Positions 54,458 through 64,000 of a DNA stretch of 64,000 bases are shown here, piece after piece. The stretch is from Pseudotabrizicola sediminis (lineage in GTDB: Bacteria > Pseudomonadota > Alphaproteobacteria > Rhodobacterales > Rhodobacteraceae), in the NCBI RefSeq assembly GCF_004745575.1, contig NZ_RPEM01000001.1, forward strand, positions 62,001 through 126,000. Reading direction: 5' to 3'. How positions within the stretch are numbered: the first letter of the stretch is position 1; the number at the start of each line of letters is the position of its first letter. A model generated the notes under the pieces. The model did no database searches and had not been told where the DNA came from. It saw nothing but the letters and a program-made list of their open reading frames with translations. A program made the position numbers and the translations under genes.

Positions 54458-54934
54458 TCAGACTTGCCGCAAGGCCCGTTCCAGCAGAACAAGCGCATGG
54501 CCAACCGTGGCCTGACGTACCTGTGCCCGGCCAATTGCGCCGAACTCCACCGTTTCGGTGATTGGCTCTTGCCCGGCGCGCGCCAGACCAAAGCACACCC
54601 GTCCTTCGGGCTTGAACTCTGACCCGCCCGGCCCAGCGATTCCCGTGACCGACACCGCGAGGCCAACCCCCGCGCGCAGCAATGCGCCTTGTGCCATTTC
54701 GCGGGCGACCTCTTCGCTGACCGCGCCGAAATCGGTCAGGGTTTGCGCTTGCACCCCCAGCATTTCGGTCTTGGCGGCGTTGGAATAGGTGACAAACCCC
54801 CGGTCGAACACGTCGGACGATCCTGCCACCTCGGTCAGCGCGCCCGCGATCAGGCCGCCGGTGCAGCTTTCGGCGGTGGCGATGCGAAGCCCCCTGGCGC
54901 GGGCCAGTGCCAGAATCTGCGCGGCCTGCGTCAC
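54458..54934 (-). CDS. CinA C-terminal family nicotinamide-nucleotide amidase (PncC-like)
   Basis: 158 residues, stand-alone C-terminal domain of CinA, deamidating NMN in pyridine nucleotide recycling. Signature LRIATAESCTGGLIAGALTE, then FDRGFVTYSNAAKTEML and VTGIAGPGGSEFKPEG. Starts at GTG 54934, overlapping the pgpA stop (GTGA). Position after ispDF and pgpA is the standard Rhodobacterales arrangement. Confidence 0.9.
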   Translation of the reverse strand: MTQAAQILALARARGLRIATAESCTGGLIAGALTEVAGSSDVFDRGFVTYSNAAKTEMLGVQAQTLTDFGAVSEEVAREMAQGALLRAGVGLAVSVTGIAGPGGSEFKPEGRVCFGLARAGQEPITETVEFGAIGRAQVRQATVGHALVLLERALRQV

Positions 54935-55425
54935 ATCAGCACCCCATGGGCAAAGGCTGCCGCGACCATCACCGCAACCCCTGCAAACACCCCGGCCCAC
55001 AGGTCATCCAGCATTACTCCCGCCGGATCGCCGCGCCGGTCGGCGCGGCCGATGATCCAGGGTTTCCAGATGTCGAACAGGCGAAAGAACACAAACGCCG
55101 CCACCCAGCCCGGATAGGCCACCACCGCCCAATCCTCGACCCCGCGCCACCAGAAGGCGGCGGCGGGGAACATGAGGGCAATCCACTGGCCCGCCACTTC
55201 GTCGATCACGATTTCCGACGGGTCATCGCCCGGGCTGTCGCGCAGCGCCTGTCCGCAGGCCCAGAACCCCAGCAGGGTCACCGCGACGGTGGCCGCCACC
55301 AGCACCGGAAATCCAAGAAAGCGGTCAATGGCGATGCCCAGCACCACCGCGACGGCTGATCCCCATGTGCCCGGCGCGGGCCGCAACAGGCCGACATAGC
55401 CGAAGGTGGTGATCGCGCGGATCAT
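54931..55425 (-). CDS. pgpA: Phosphatidylglycerophosphatase A
   Basis: 164 residues. Membrane phosphatase producing phosphatidylglycerol. Signature [17 protein letters not shown], Asp/Glu-rich VIDEVAGQW, and [15 protein letters not shown]; about four hydrophobic segments. Overlaps ispDF (ATGA at 55422) and the CinA-like gene (GTGA), so the three are coupled. Confidence 0.9.
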   Translation of the reverse strand: MIRAITTFGYVGLLRPAPGTWGSAVAVVLGIAIDRFLGFPVLVAATVAVTLLGFWACGQALRDSPGDDPSEIVIDEVAGQWIALMFPAAAFWWRGVEDWAVVAYPGWVAAFVFFRLFDIWKPWIIGRADRRGDPAGVMLDDLWAGVFAGVAVMVAAAFAHGVLM

Positions 55426-56546
55426 GCCCGCACCAAGGCGCAGGTGGCCAACGCGGCAATCCCCTCTTCGCGCCCGGTGAAGCCAAGCCGCTCCGACGTT
55501 GTCGCCTTGACGCTGATCCTGTCCATATCCACCCCCATGATACCCGCCAAAGCCGCCCGCATCGCCGCCTGATGCGGCCCGATCTTGGGCCGTTCGCAAA
55601 CCAATGTCACATCGCAATTGGCGATGCGGTAGCCGCGCGCCGCCACCCGGCCCATCGCGTGGCGCAGAAAGATATGGCTTTCCGCCCCCTTCCATTGCGG
55701 GTCACTGGGCGGGAAATGCACGCCGATATCGCCTTCGGCCAGCGCGCCATAGATCGCATCGGTCAGTGCATGCATCCCGACATCGGCATCGGAATGGCCC
55801 AGAAGCGCCTTGTCATGCGGCACGTTGACCCCGCACAGCCAGACCTGATCGCCGGTGGTGAAGGCATGCACGTCATAGCCATTGCCCAGTCTGATATCCA
55901 TGTCCCGCCCCTTCAGGATCTTTTCCGCGCGGATAAAATCCTGCGGATAGGTCAGCTTCATATTGTCTTCATCACCGGGCACGATGGTCACCGCATGACC
56001 CGCCCAGCGCGCCACCTCGACATCATCTGCCGCCCCGCCGGGATGGGCGCGGTGCGCCGCAAGGATTTCTGCAAAGCGAAAGCCCTGCGGTGTCTGCGCG
56101 CGCCACAGCCCGTCGCGCGGGGCGGTGCCGGTCACGGTACCGGCTTCCCCGCGCCACAGTGCATCGGTCACCGGCAGGGCAGGGGCCGCGCCGGTGCTGG
56201 TGTCCAGCGCCTGCAGCACCGACGCGATCACCGCGCCCGACACCAGAGGGCGGGCGCCGTCATGGATCAGGACTTTGGTCACGCCCTGACCCTCCAGCCA
56301 GTCCAGCGCGTGACGCACCGAACCCGCCCGCGTTGCCCCGCCCTCGACCATCGGCAGGCCAAAGCCCGCCGCACGGGCGCGGTCATCCGGGTGGATCACC
56401 AGGATCACCCGGTCCACCCGTCCGGCAAAGGCGGCGATGGTATGGGCCAGCACCGGAATGCCTGCCAGAATTTGCCATTGCTTTGGCAGATCGCCTCCTG
56501 CACGGGTTCCCCGGCCTGCGGCAACGATGATGGCGGCTGTGGTCAT
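55422..56546 (-). CDS. ispDF: Bifunctional IspD/IspF (MEP pathway)
   Basis: 374 residues. IspD half (1-215): [19 protein letters not shown] and [11 protein letters not shown]; IspF half begins near Met216: [19 protein letters not shown], with [15 protein letters not shown] and the metal-site [12 protein letters not shown]. It performs cytidylylation of MEP and cyclisation to MEcPP, two non-consecutive steps of the pathway; IspE, the step between, is elsewhere. AGAGG 5 bases before ATG 56546. The fused form is usual in alphaproteobacteria. Confidence 0.95.
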   Translation of the reverse strand: MTTAAIIVAAGRGTRAGGDLPKQWQILAGIPVLAHTIAAFAGRVDRVILVIHPDDRARAAGFGLPMVEGGATRAGSVRHALDWLEGQGVTKVLIHDGARPLVSGAVIASVLQALDTSTGAAPALPVTDALWRGEAGTVTGTAPRDGLWRAQTPQGFRFAEILAAHRAHPGGAADDVEVARWAGHAVTIVPGDEDNMKLTYPQDFIRAEKILKGRDMDIRLGNGYDVHAFTTGDQVWLCGVNVPHDKALLGHSDADVGMHALTDAIYGALAEGDIGVHFPPSDPQWKGAESHIFLRHAMGRVAARGYRIANCDVTLVCERPKIGPHQAAMRAALAGIMGVDMDRISVKATTSERLGFTGREEGIAALATCALVRA

Positions 56547-56728
56547 GGGCACCTCTTTGCCCCTTGTGCTTAAATGAGGGGGACAAGTTGCGCAACGTGC
56601 CCAGATTCCACCCGGATTTGCTTAAAAAATATGCACTGCATGTTTTTCAACCGTTTTATTGACCATCTGCCTTTGTTATCCCCGCTGAACAAGATTACCT
56701 CATCCTCAGGCGCATAAGGATTGTGCAA

Positions 56729-57721
56729 GTGGCGTTGTTGCTCGACAGGTTTGTCATCGACCCTCCGGTGCTGCTGGCCCCCTTGGCCGGAATCACGGAT
56801 CTGCCGTTCCGCCGGGTGGTCGCCCGGTTCGGGGCCGGTCTGGTGGTGTCCGAGATGATCGCGAGCGAAGATGTGATGCGCGCGCAACCCTTGGCCCGGG
56901 CCAAGGCCGAACTGGGGTTCGGCGAGGCGGCCACTTCGGTGCAACTTGCCGGGCGCGACCCGTACTGGATGGCCGAAGCCGCCCGCTATGCCGAGGGGCA
57001 GGGCGCGCGGGTGATTGACATCAACATGGGCTGCCCGGCAAAGCGGGTCACGGCGGCAGGCGGCAACGGGGCCTGCGGGTCGGCACTGATGCGCGATCCT
57101 GATCTGGCGGTCGCGCTGATGGAGGCGGTGGTCGGCGCGGTCAACCTCCCCGTCACGCTGAAAACCCGGTTGGGCTGGGATCATGACAACCTGAACGCCC
57201 CCGATATCGCCGCCCGGGCTGAGGCGGCGGGCATCCGCATGATCACCATCCATGGCCGGACCCGGAACCAGTTCTACAAGGGCAGTGCCGATTGGGCCGC
57301 GATCCGGGCGGTGAAACAGGCGGTATCCATCCCGGTGATCGCCAACGGCGATATCACTGATGCAGACAGTGCCGCCCGCGCCTTGCAGCAATCGGGGGCC
57401 GATGGCGTGATGGTCGGGCGCGGGGCGCAGGGCGCGCCCTGGCGTCTGGCCGAAATCTCGCACGCGCTGTATGGCACCCCTGCGCCAGACGTGCCGCAAG
57501 GGGCGGCGCGCGCCGATCTGATCGCCGAGCATTATGAGGCGCAGTTGTCGTTCTATGGCAGCAGTCTTGGCATCAAGACCGCCCGCAAACACCTGTCATG
57601 GTATCTGGAAGAGGCCGGGGCGCTGACCCACCGCACGGCGATTGTCACCAGTGATGATCCGGCACAGGTCATCCGCCTGATCCGCGCCAGCTTTGCCGAG
57701 TCCGGAAAGGCGGCCGCATGA
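56729..57721 (+). CDS. dusB: tRNA-dihydrouridine synthase, DusB/NifR3 type
   Basis: 330 residues. FMN-dependent reduction of uridine in tRNA. TIM-barrel signatures [35 protein letters not shown] (catalytic Cys), [29 protein letters not shown] 56729 is favoured because AAGGA lies 8 bases upstream; GTG 56723 is an alternative. First gene of the dusB-ntrB-ntrC-ntrYX run; nifR3 was its name in Rhodobacter capsulatus. Confidence 0.93.
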   Translation: MALLLDRFVIDPPVLLAPLAGITDLPFRRVVARFGAGLVVSEMIASEDVMRAQPLARAKAELGFGEAATSVQLAGRDPYWMAEAARYAEGQGARVIDINMGCPAKRVTAAGGNGACGSALMRDPDLAVALMEAVVGAVNLPVTLKTRLGWDHDNLNAPDIAARAEAAGIRMITIHGRTRNQFYKGSADWAAIRAVKQAVSIPVIANGDITDADSAARALQQSGADGVMVGRGAQGAPWRLAEISHALYGTPAPDVPQGAARADLIAEHYEAQLSFYGSSLGIKTARKHLSWYLEEAGALTHRTAIVTSDDPAQVIRLIRASFAESGKAAA

Positions 57722-58812
57722 CCCCGTACCGCACCCCCTATCCGGTTCCCGGGGTGATCTGGGCCAGCCTGCCGATTCCTGCGCTGTTGCTGGGCCTTGA
57801 CGGGCGGATCACCGAGGTGAACCCGGCAGCGGAAACCTTTCTGAACGTGTCCTCCCGCGCGCTGATCGGCCAGCCGGTGTTGGACCGTCTGTCGATTGAC
57901 GCCCCGATGGAAGAGGCATTTCTGCGCGCCCGCGCCAACCAGTCGACCATCTTCATCAATGATATCGACGTGACCACAGGGGAACGCGCGCCGGTGCAGT
58001 GCAATGTGCAGGTGGCGCCCATGCACGACAATGCCGACTATCTGATGTTGCTGATCAGCCCGCGCGATATTGCTGACCGTCTGGGCCGGTCGATGAGCGT
58101 GAAATCGGCGGCCAAATCCGCCATCGGCATGGCCGAGATGCTGGCGCATGAAATCAAGAACCCGCTGGCGGGCATTTCGGGCGCGGCGCAGCTGATCAGC
58201 ATGAACGCCAATGCCGAAGACCGCGAGCTGACCGATCTGATTGTCGAGGAAACCCGCCGCATCGTCAAACTGCTGGAGCAGGTGGAACAGTTCGGCAATC
58301 TGCGCCCGCCGGAACGCCGCGCGGTCAATATCCATGATGCACTCGACCGCGCGCGGAAATCGGCGCTGGTGGGCTTTGCCGCCCATATGCAGATTGTCGA
58401 GGATTATGATCCGTCCTTGCCCGCAACGTTCGCCGACCCGGATCAGTTGATGCAGGTGTTCCTGAACCTGATCAAGAACGCGGCCGAGGCCAGCAAGGGC
58501 CGGCCCGGCACCATCCGGTTGCGCACCTTTTACGACCTGTCCTTGCGCCTGCGCCGTAAAACCGGGTCGCCGTCAGTCTTGCCACTGACGATCGAAATCA
58601 TCGACGACGGCCCCGGCATTCCGCCGGAGATCGCTGCTGATATCTTTGAACCCTTTGTTTCGGGCCGCGAAAACGGCACCGGGCTTGGCCTTGCGCTGGT
58701 ATCAAAGATCATTTCCGACCACGAAGGCTGGGTTCAGGTCGATTCGGTGCCAGGCCGCACCGCGTTCCGCGTATCCCTTCCCGTGGCCCCCAAGAAAATG
58801 GAGAGCATTTGA
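57718..58812 (+). CDS. ntrB: Nitrogen regulation histidine kinase NtrB
   Basis: 364 residues, soluble. PAS domain (about 15-110), HisKA with phospho-acceptor His144 in [12 protein letters not shown], HATPase ([35 protein letters not shown]). Controls NtrC according to nitrogen status via PII. The ATG overlaps the dusB stop, and its stop overlaps the ntrC start. Confidence 0.96.
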   Translation: MTPYRTPYPVPGVIWASLPIPALLLGLDGRITEVNPAAETFLNVSSRALIGQPVLDRLSIDAPMEEAFLRARANQSTIFINDIDVTTGERAPVQCNVQVAPMHDNADYLMLLISPRDIADRLGRSMSVKSAAKSAIGMAEMLAHEIKNPLAGISGAAQLISMNANAEDRELTDLIVEETRRIVKLLEQVEQFGNLRPPERRAVNIHDALDRARKSALVGFAAHMQIVEDYDPSLPATFADPDQLMQVFLNLIKNAAEASKGRPGTIRLRTFYDLSLRLRRKTGSPSVLPLTIEIIDDGPGIPPEIAADIFEPFVSGRENGTGLGLALVSKIISDHEGWVQVDSVPGRTAFRVSLPVAPKKMESI

Positions 58813-60179
58813 TGGACGGCACTGTTCTGGTCGCAGATGACGACCGCACGATCCGCACCGTGCTGACCCAGGCGCTGACGCGGGCGGGGTGCAAGGTGCA
58901 CGCCACCTCCAGCCTGATGACGCTGATGCGCTGGGTCGAAGAGGGCAAGGGCGATTTGGTGATTTCCGATGTGATCATGCCCGATGGCAATGGGTTGGAC
59001 GCGCTGCCCCGCATCGGCAAGATGCGCCCCGGCCTGCCGGTCATCGTGATCTCGGCGCAGAACACGATCATGACCGCGATTCAGGCCGCCGAGGCCGAGG
59101 CCTATGATTATCTGCCCAAACCCTTTGACCTGCCCGATCTGATGAAGCGGTCAGCCCGCGCGCTGGAACAAAAGCGCCGCGCGCCGAAGATCCCGGTGCA
59201 GCCGCTGCGTGAGGCGGGCGATGATCTGCCGCTGGTGGGGCGTACCCCGGCAATGCAGGCGCTGTACCGTCTTGTGGCGCGGGTGATGAACACCGATCTG
59301 GCCGTGCTGGTCACCGGCGAATCGGGCACCGGCAAAAGCCTGATCGCCCGCGCGATCCATGATTTTTCTGACCGCCGCAGCCAGCCCTTTGTTGTAGCAC
59401 AATCCGGCGACCTGCAAGGGATGGAGGGGCCGTCCACGCTGTTGGCGCGCGCCAAGGGCGGCAGTCTGGTGTTCGACGAGGTGGCCGACTACGACGATGA
59501 GACGCAGGCCCGCATCGTGCGCATGCTCGACCTGATGGGCGAGGGCGCACCGCGCATCATGGCGACCAGCCAGGTCGATCTGTCGGCGCGGATGGAGGCG
59601 GGGGCGTTCCGGCAGGATCTGTACTATCGCCTGTCGGGGGTGACCCTGCATGTGCCGTCCTTGCGCGAACGGGTGGATGACATCCCGCTTTTGGCAGACC
59701 ATTTTCTGACCCGCGGCGAACGCGACGCCGGCACCATCCGGCGGCTGTCGAATGACGCGCGCGATCTGGTCCGCGGCTATTCATGGCCCGGCAATGTGCG
59801 TCAGCTGGAAAACACCCTGCGCCGGTTGATGGTCACCTCCTCCGAGGCGGAAATCACGCGGGGCGAAGTCGAATCGGTGCTGGGCAACCAGCCGGTGATG
59901 GAACCGCTGAAAGGCGGCGGCGAGAATGAGAAGCTGTCGGCAAGCGTGGCGCGGCATCTGAAGCGCTATTTCGATCTGCACGGCGGCCACCTACCCCCGG
60001 CAGGCGTTTATCAGCGGATTTTGCGCGAAGTAGAGATGCCGCTGATCGAAATCGCGTTGGATGCCACCGCAGGCAATCAGGCCAAATGTGCCGATCTGCT
60101 GGGGATCAACCGCAATACCTTGCGCAAGAAGATCACCGACCTCGATATCCGCGTGACACGGAGACGCAAGCTGATGTAA
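58812..60179 (+). CDS. ntrC: Nitrogen regulator NtrC lacking GAFTGA
   Basis: 455 residues. Receiver domain with Asp53 in [13 protein letters not shown]+ domain with Walker [10 protein letters not shown] (about 168-176) and Walker B region [10 protein letters not shown] (about 218-226). The segment where sigma-54 activators carry the GAFTGA loop is short ([20 protein letters not shown]) and has no such motif. C-terminal Fis HTH. This is the Rhodobacter type of NtrC, which activates the RpoD enzyme. ATG 58812 overlaps the ntrB stop. Confidence 0.95.
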   Translation: MDGTVLVADDDRTIRTVLTQALTRAGCKVHATSSLMTLMRWVEEGKGDLVISDVIMPDGNGLDALPRIGKMRPGLPVIVISAQNTIMTAIQAAEAEAYDYLPKPFDLPDLMKRSARALEQKRRAPKIPVQPLREAGDDLPLVGRTPAMQALYRLVARVMNTDLAVLVTGESGTGKSLIARAIHDFSDRRSQPFVVAQSGDLQGMEGPSTLLARAKGGSLVFDEVADYDDETQARIVRMLDLMGEGAPRIMATSQVDLSARMEAGAFRQDLYYRLSGVTLHVPSLRERVDDIPLLADHFLTRGERDAGTIRRLSNDARDLVRGYSWPGNVRQLENTLRRLMVTSSEAEITRGEVESVLGNQPVMEPLKGGGENEKLSASVARHLKRYFDLHGGHLPPAGVYQRILREVEMPLIEIALDATAGNQAKCADLLGINRNTLRKKITDLDIRVTRRRKLM

Positions 60180-60229
60180 AACCGCAACATCAGGCGTGTC
60201 CTTGCCGCCCCAGGCGGAAAGGACAGTGG

Positions 60230-62542
60230 ATGTGGCGGAATGGGCACGCAGCACGTGCCTGCATCGGGGGACGGGGCGGAGTGCAGCATGCGTTGAGATC
60301 AGCAGCCTGGGAACGGCTGTCGCGCTTGCGCAGGCAACGTCGGGTGCAGACGGCCACCACCTTCGGGCTGGTGTTTCTGGGGCCGGTGCTGGCGGTCTTT
60401 ACCTTTCTGACGCTGGGGCCGTTCAGCCAGGGGTCCAACAGCCCGGCGCTGCGGCTGGTTCTGCTGGCGGATCTTGTCTATATTCTGGTGGTCGCGGCCC
60501 TTGTGCTGGCACGGGTGGCAAAACTGGTGGCCGACCGGCGCAGCCAGTCGGCCGGATCGCGCCTGCACCTGCGCCTGTCCGGGGTGTTTGCACTGGTGGC
60601 GCTGGTGCCGACGGTTCTGGTTGCGGTCTTTGCGGTGCTGACGGTGAATATCGGGCTGGAGGGATGGTTCTCCGAACGTGTGCGGTCAGTGGTTGGCACC
60701 TCGCTTGCGGCGGCGCAGGCCTATGACCGGCAAAGCCGCGATGACCTGATCGAGGATGCCACAGGCCTTGCCGCTTATCTGAATGTGGCCAAGCAATCGA
60801 CTTTCTTTCTGCCCGATGATGGCCTGCGCCCCTTGTTGTCGCAGGGGCAGGGAGCGGTGCAGCGCGGGCTGAAAGAGGCATTTCTGATCGACGGCAGCGG
60901 CACATTGCTGACGCGTGGCCAGAGGTCCTATCTGTTCGACTTCGAGGTGCCGCCCGCCGACGCGCTGATCCGCGCCCGGACAGAGGGCCCGCAGCTGATT
61001 GAAGACTGGGACAATGACGAATTCCGCGCCGTCGTGGCGTTGGAAGCGTTTGTCGACCGCTATCTTTATGTCAGCCGCACCGTTGATGGCCAGTTGCTGT
61101 CCCTGCTCGATTCCACCCGCGAAACCGTGCGGCTGTACAACCAGCTGGAGGCAGACCGGGGCAGGGTGCTGTTGAACTTTGGTCTGATCTACCTTGGCTT
61201 TGCCATTATCCTGATCCTTGCCGCCACCTGGATGGGCCTGTGGTTCGCCGAACGCCTGTCAAAACCGGTGGGCCGTCTGGCGGGGGCCGCGCAGCGGGTG
61301 GGGGGCGGTGATCTGGATGTGCAGGTTCTGGAGGAAAAGGGCGATGACGAAATTGCCATGCTGGGCCGCATTTTCAACCAGATGACCCGGCAGCTGAAAG
61401 GCCAGCGCGCAGCACTGGTCGAAAGCAACCGCCAGACCGAACGCCGCCGCCGCTTGTTCGATTCCGTGCTGTCCAATGTGACCGCTGGGGTGATCGGCCT
61501 GAACTCTGACGGGCAGATCGACTTTGTGAACCGTGCCAGCGAGCGGTTGCTTGATATGCCGCAGCCGGGCGATGATCTGGCCCTTGCCGATGCGGTCCCT
61601 GAATTTGCGCCGCTGTTCGAACGCCTGCGGCTCAGCAACACCGCCGCCGTGCAGGAAGAGGTGCGGCTGACCCGCAAGGGCAAGCTGGAAAGCCTGCTGG
61701 TGCGGATGAGCGTGCGGCGCAGCGATACCGGCCGGCTGGAAGGCTATGTGGTGGCCTTTGACGATGTGACCGATCTGGTCAGCGCCCAGCGCATGGCCGC
61801 CTGGGGCGATGTGGCGCGGCGTATCGCGCATGAAATCAAGAACCCGCTGACCCCGATTGCCCTGTCCGCCGAACGCATCAAGCGCAAGTTCCGCGATCAG
61901 GTCAGGGAACCGGCGGATCTGGAGCAGTACACCGATGTTATTGTGCGCCAGACCAATGACTTGCGGCGCATTGTTGATGAGTTTTCCAAATTCGCCCGCA
62001 TGCCCGAACCCGACCGCCGCGACACCGACCTGACTCGTCTGGTCCGTGATGCGGTGACGTTGCAGGAAAGCGGGCAGCCCACGGTGCGGTTTGTGTCCGA
62101 TATTCCGGAGACCGCGCAGATCATGGAACTGGACGCGACCATGATCACCCAAGCCCTGACAAACCTGATCAAGAACGCAGGCGAAGCCATTGAAACCCTG
62201 CATGAAAAAGGCGCGCCCGAAGGGCATGTGCCCGAAATCCGCGTGCTGATGGAGACGGATGACGACGGCGTCATCCTTCGCATCATGGACAACGGCACCG
62301 GCCTGCCGCCCGACCGTGCGCGGCTGTTTGAACCTTACGTGACCACCCGCGACAAGGGCACCGGCCTTGGCCTGCCGATCGTGAAGAAGATCATCGAAGA
62401 ACATGGCGGCACGCTGGCCCTGCTGGATGCCCCGGTTTTTGACGGAAATACCCATGCGGGTGCGATGGCGGAAATCCGTCTGCCACGCCTGACCCGCAAA
62501 CGGGCGCGCAACAACATGGTCGCACAGGGCCAGGGAGGCTGA
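60230..62542 (+). CDS. ntrY: Membrane histidine kinase NtrY
   Basis: 770 residues. About four N-terminal membrane segments with a periplasmic loop (FLGPVLAVFTFLTLGPF; VYILVVAALVLARVAKL; FALVALVPTVLVAVFAVLTV; a fourth near 375, YLGFAIILILAATWMGLWF), HAMP, PAS (about 450-550), HisKA with [20 protein letters not shown], and HATPase (NLIKNAGEAIE; GTGLGLPIVKK). Start at 60230 fits GGAAAGGA upstream; an earlier ATG at 60086 is inside ntrC. The kinase responds to nitrogen or redox conditions in relatives. Confidence 0.94.
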   Translation: MWRNGHAARACIGGRGGVQHALRSAAWERLSRLRRQRRVQTATTFGLVFLGPVLAVFTFLTLGPFSQGSNSPALRLVLLADLVYILVVAALVLARVAKLVADRRSQSAGSRLHLRLSGVFALVALVPTVLVAVFAVLTVNIGLEGWFSERVRSVVGTSLAAAQAYDRQSRDDLIEDATGLAAYLNVAKQSTFFLPDDGLRPLLSQGQGAVQRGLKEAFLIDGSGTLLTRGQRSYLFDFEVPPADALIRARTEGPQLIEDWDNDEFRAVVALEAFVDRYLYVSRTVDGQLLSLLDSTRETVRLYNQLEADRGRVLLNFGLIYLGFAIILILAATWMGLWFAERLSKPVGRLAGAAQRVGGGDLDVQVLEEKGDDEIAMLGRIFNQMTRQLKGQRAALVESNRQTERRRRLFDSVLSNVTAGVIGLNSDGQIDFVNRASERLLDMPQPGDDLALADAVPEFAPLFERLRLSNTAAVQEEVRLTRKGKLESLLVRMSVRRSDTGRLEGYVVAFDDVTDLVSAQRMAAWGDVARRIAHEIKNPLTPIALSAERIKRKFRDQVREPADLEQYTDVIVRQTNDLRRIVDEFSKFARMPEPDRRDTDLTRLVRDAVTLQESGQPTVRFVSDIPETAQIMELDATMITQALTNLIKNAGEAIETLHEKGAPEGHVPEIRVLMETDDDGVILRIMDNGTGLPPDRARLFEPYVTTRDKGTGLGLPIVKKIIEEHGGTLALLDAPVFDGNTHAGAMAEIRLPRLTRKRARNNMVAQGQGG

Positions 62543-62543
62543 G

Positions 62544-63956
62544 ATGAGCATTTTGATCGTAGATGATGAAAAAGACATTCGCGAACTGATCGGGGATATT
62601 CTGAAGGACGAAGGCTTTACCATTCGTCTGGCTGGAAATTCCGACGATGCGATGGCCGAAATCAATGCCGATCCGCCCAGTCTGATGATTTTGGACATCT
62701 GGCTGAAAGACAGCCGGATGGACGGGATCGACATCCTCAAGACCGTCAAGCGCGACAACCCGGATGTGCCCGTGGTGATCATCTCGGGGCATGGCAACAT
62801 CGAGATCGCGGTCGCCGCGATCAAACAGGGGGCTTACGACTTTATCGAAAAGCCGTTCAACATCGACCAGTTGATGGTGGTGGTGTCCCGCGCGATGGAA
62901 ACCAGCCGCTTGCGCCGCGAAAACGCCGATCTGCGCCGGCGTGAGGTGACCAGTTCGGAAATGCTCGGCTCCAGCCCCGCCTTCCGCGCCCTGAAGGCGC
63001 AGCTGGAAAAGGTCACCAAGTCGAACGGCCGGGTGATGCTGACCGGGCCATCGGGCAGCGGCAAGGAAATGGCCGCGCGGTTCATCCATACCAATTCCAA
63101 CCGGGCGACGGCGCCGTTTGTGAGCGTGTCTTCGGCCACGGTGGAACCTGACCGGATGGAAGAGGTGCTGTTCGGCCGCGAAACTGCTGAACGGGGAATC
63201 GAAAAAGGCCTGCTGGAACAGGCGCATGGCGGCGTTGTCTACTTTGACGAAGTGGCGGATATGCCGGTCGGCACCCAATCAAAAATCCTGCGGGTGCTGA
63301 CCGAACAGCAGTTCACCCGGGCCGGTGGCACCGACAAGGTACGGGTTGATCTGCGCGTGGTGTCGTCGACCACCCGCGATCTGCGCGCCGAAATCGCCGC
63401 CGGCCGGTTCCGGCAAGAGCTTTATGACCGGCTGAACGTGGTGCCGATCCCGGTGCCGAGCCTGGAGGAGCGGCGCGAGGATATTCCCGAACTGACCCGC
63501 CATTTCATTGATCTGTTCCACCGCACCCAAGGCCTGCCTGCACGCCAGCTGACGCAAGAGGCCGAAGCCATGCTGCAAACCACCGCCTGGCCCGGCAACG
63601 TGCGCCAGTTGCGCAATGTGATTGAACGGGTGCTGATCCTTGGCGAAGCGTCCGGCCCGATTGAGGCGACCGAACTGCCGGGGCAGGAGGCTGCGGTGGA
63701 AGGCAACGGGCGGCTGGTGCTGGGCGGGGCCATGGCCACCCTGCCACTGCGCGAGGCGCGTGAGGTGTTTGAACGTGAATACCTGCTGACCCAAATCAAC
63801 CGGTTTGGCGGCAACATCAGCCGCACCGCGAATTTTGTCGGCATGGAACGCTCGGCGCTGCACCGCAAGCTGAAATCGCTGGGCGTGGTGACCACATCAA
63901 AATCCGGCGGGCGGTCCGCGCATTTTGACGAGCTGGACGACGAGGACGAAGGCTGA
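62544..63956 (+). CDS. ntrX: Response regulator NtrX lacking GAFTGA
   Basis: 470 residues. Receiver with Asp51 in LMILDIWLKDS; AAA+ domain with Walker A TGPSGSGKEM (about 167-176) and Walker B YFDEVADM; the L1 loop position holds LFGRETAERGIEKG, not GAFTGA, so sigma-54 remodelling is unlikely. C-terminal Fis-type HTH (NISRTANFVGMERSALHRKL) and an acidic tail. Starts one base after the ntrY stop. GGGAGG precedes the ATG. The receiver and HTH indicate transcriptional control with NtrY. Confidence 0.94.
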   Translation: MSILIVDDEKDIRELIGDILKDEGFTIRLAGNSDDAMAEINADPPSLMILDIWLKDSRMDGIDILKTVKRDNPDVPVVIISGHGNIEIAVAAIKQGAYDFIEKPFNIDQLMVVVSRAMETSRLRRENADLRRREVTSSEMLGSSPAFRALKAQLEKVTKSNGRVMLTGPSGSGKEMAARFIHTNSNRATAPFVSVSSATVEPDRMEEVLFGRETAERGIEKGLLEQAHGGVVYFDEVADMPVGTQSKILRVLTEQQFTRAGGTDKVRVDLRVVSSTTRDLRAEIAAGRFRQELYDRLNVVPIPVPSLEERREDIPELTRHFIDLFHRTQGLPARQLTQEAEAMLQTTAWPGNVRQLRNVIERVLILGEASGPIEATELPGQEAAVEGNGRLVLGGAMATLPLREAREVFEREYLLTQINRFGGNISRTANFVGMERSALHRKLKSLGVVTTSKSGGRSAHFDELDDEDEG

Positions 63957-64000
63957 CCCCGCCCGTGCCCGACATTGACCCTGAGCCCGCCTTCTGCGAT

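Noticed and set aside
63965-64000. Possible start of a further gene at GTG 63965
   Set aside because: Only 12 codons lie in the window, too few to identify a product or to confirm the start.

Overview
The window is high-GC chromosomal DNA that looks like a Rhodobacteraceae alphaproteobacterium (Rhodobacter, Gemmobacter or Pseudorhodobacter type). The main evidence is the ordered cluster cinA-like, pgpA, ispDF, dusB, ntrB, ntrC, ntrY, ntrX at the right end. NtrC and NtrX both lack the GAFTGA sigma-54 loop, as known for Rhodobacter NtrC. Families typical of the group (DUF6477, DUF6456, IalB, the COQ10-type START protein) point the same way. All assignments come from reading the sequence; no database search was run.

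Layout. Positions 1-16349 are mostly housekeeping: a truncated ppx/gppA, rlmE, two cell-wall enzymes (an M15-type DUF882 peptidase and a YcbB-type L,D-transpeptidase), an lpxD-ACP-ketosynthase acyl-chain cluster, an IalB-type secreted protein, a HerA-like ATPase, a CorC-type CBS membrane protein, xerD in an operon with a secreted helical-repeat-like protein and a 44-residue membrane peptide, aroK-aroB, and a GT25 glycosyltransferase.

Positions about 16581-23750 are a 7 kb integrative element. On the right it is bounded by an intact tRNA-Gln(UUG) and on the left by a decayed copy of that tRNA. It carries a tyrosine integrase, a D5-type SF3 helicase with no primase domain, an HNH protein, two overlapping small ORFs, a membrane-anchored coiled-coil protein and an AT-rich cargo gene encoding ten exact 24-residue leucine-rich repeats fused to an unrecognised C-terminal region with a hydrophobic tail. 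No capsid, terminase or conjugation genes are seen. It resembles a phage satellite or small integrative island with a possible defence cargo, and it is the part of the window most worth testing as a new system.

Positions 23916-35332 hold a BaiN-type flavoprotein, a KamA-like radical SAM protein, a lipoprotein transglycosylase, a three-gene signalling unit (LuxR response regulator, FIST/NosP-like sensor, hybrid histidine kinase) and a coxG-coxS-coxL-coxM operon of form II (AYRGAGR). Positions 35400-49634 hold a capsule-export KpsE/KpsT-like pair without its permease, then a minus-strand run (P-loop ATPase, metA, alpha/beta hydrolase, ppk2, tetR), a FadL-type porin, a DMT exporter with a monooxygenase and an alcohol dehydrogenase, guaA, a non-pyrrolysine MttB homologue and DUF6477.

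Positions 49819-63956 hold a DUF6456 HTH protein whose upstream region has DnaA-box and CtrA-like motifs, lipA, the COQ10-type gene, hpt with a small membrane ORF, a diheme cytochrome c, and the isoprenoid, phospholipid and nitrogen-regulation cluster. That cluster is tightly overlapped and probably co-transcribed in two directions around positions 56550-56730.
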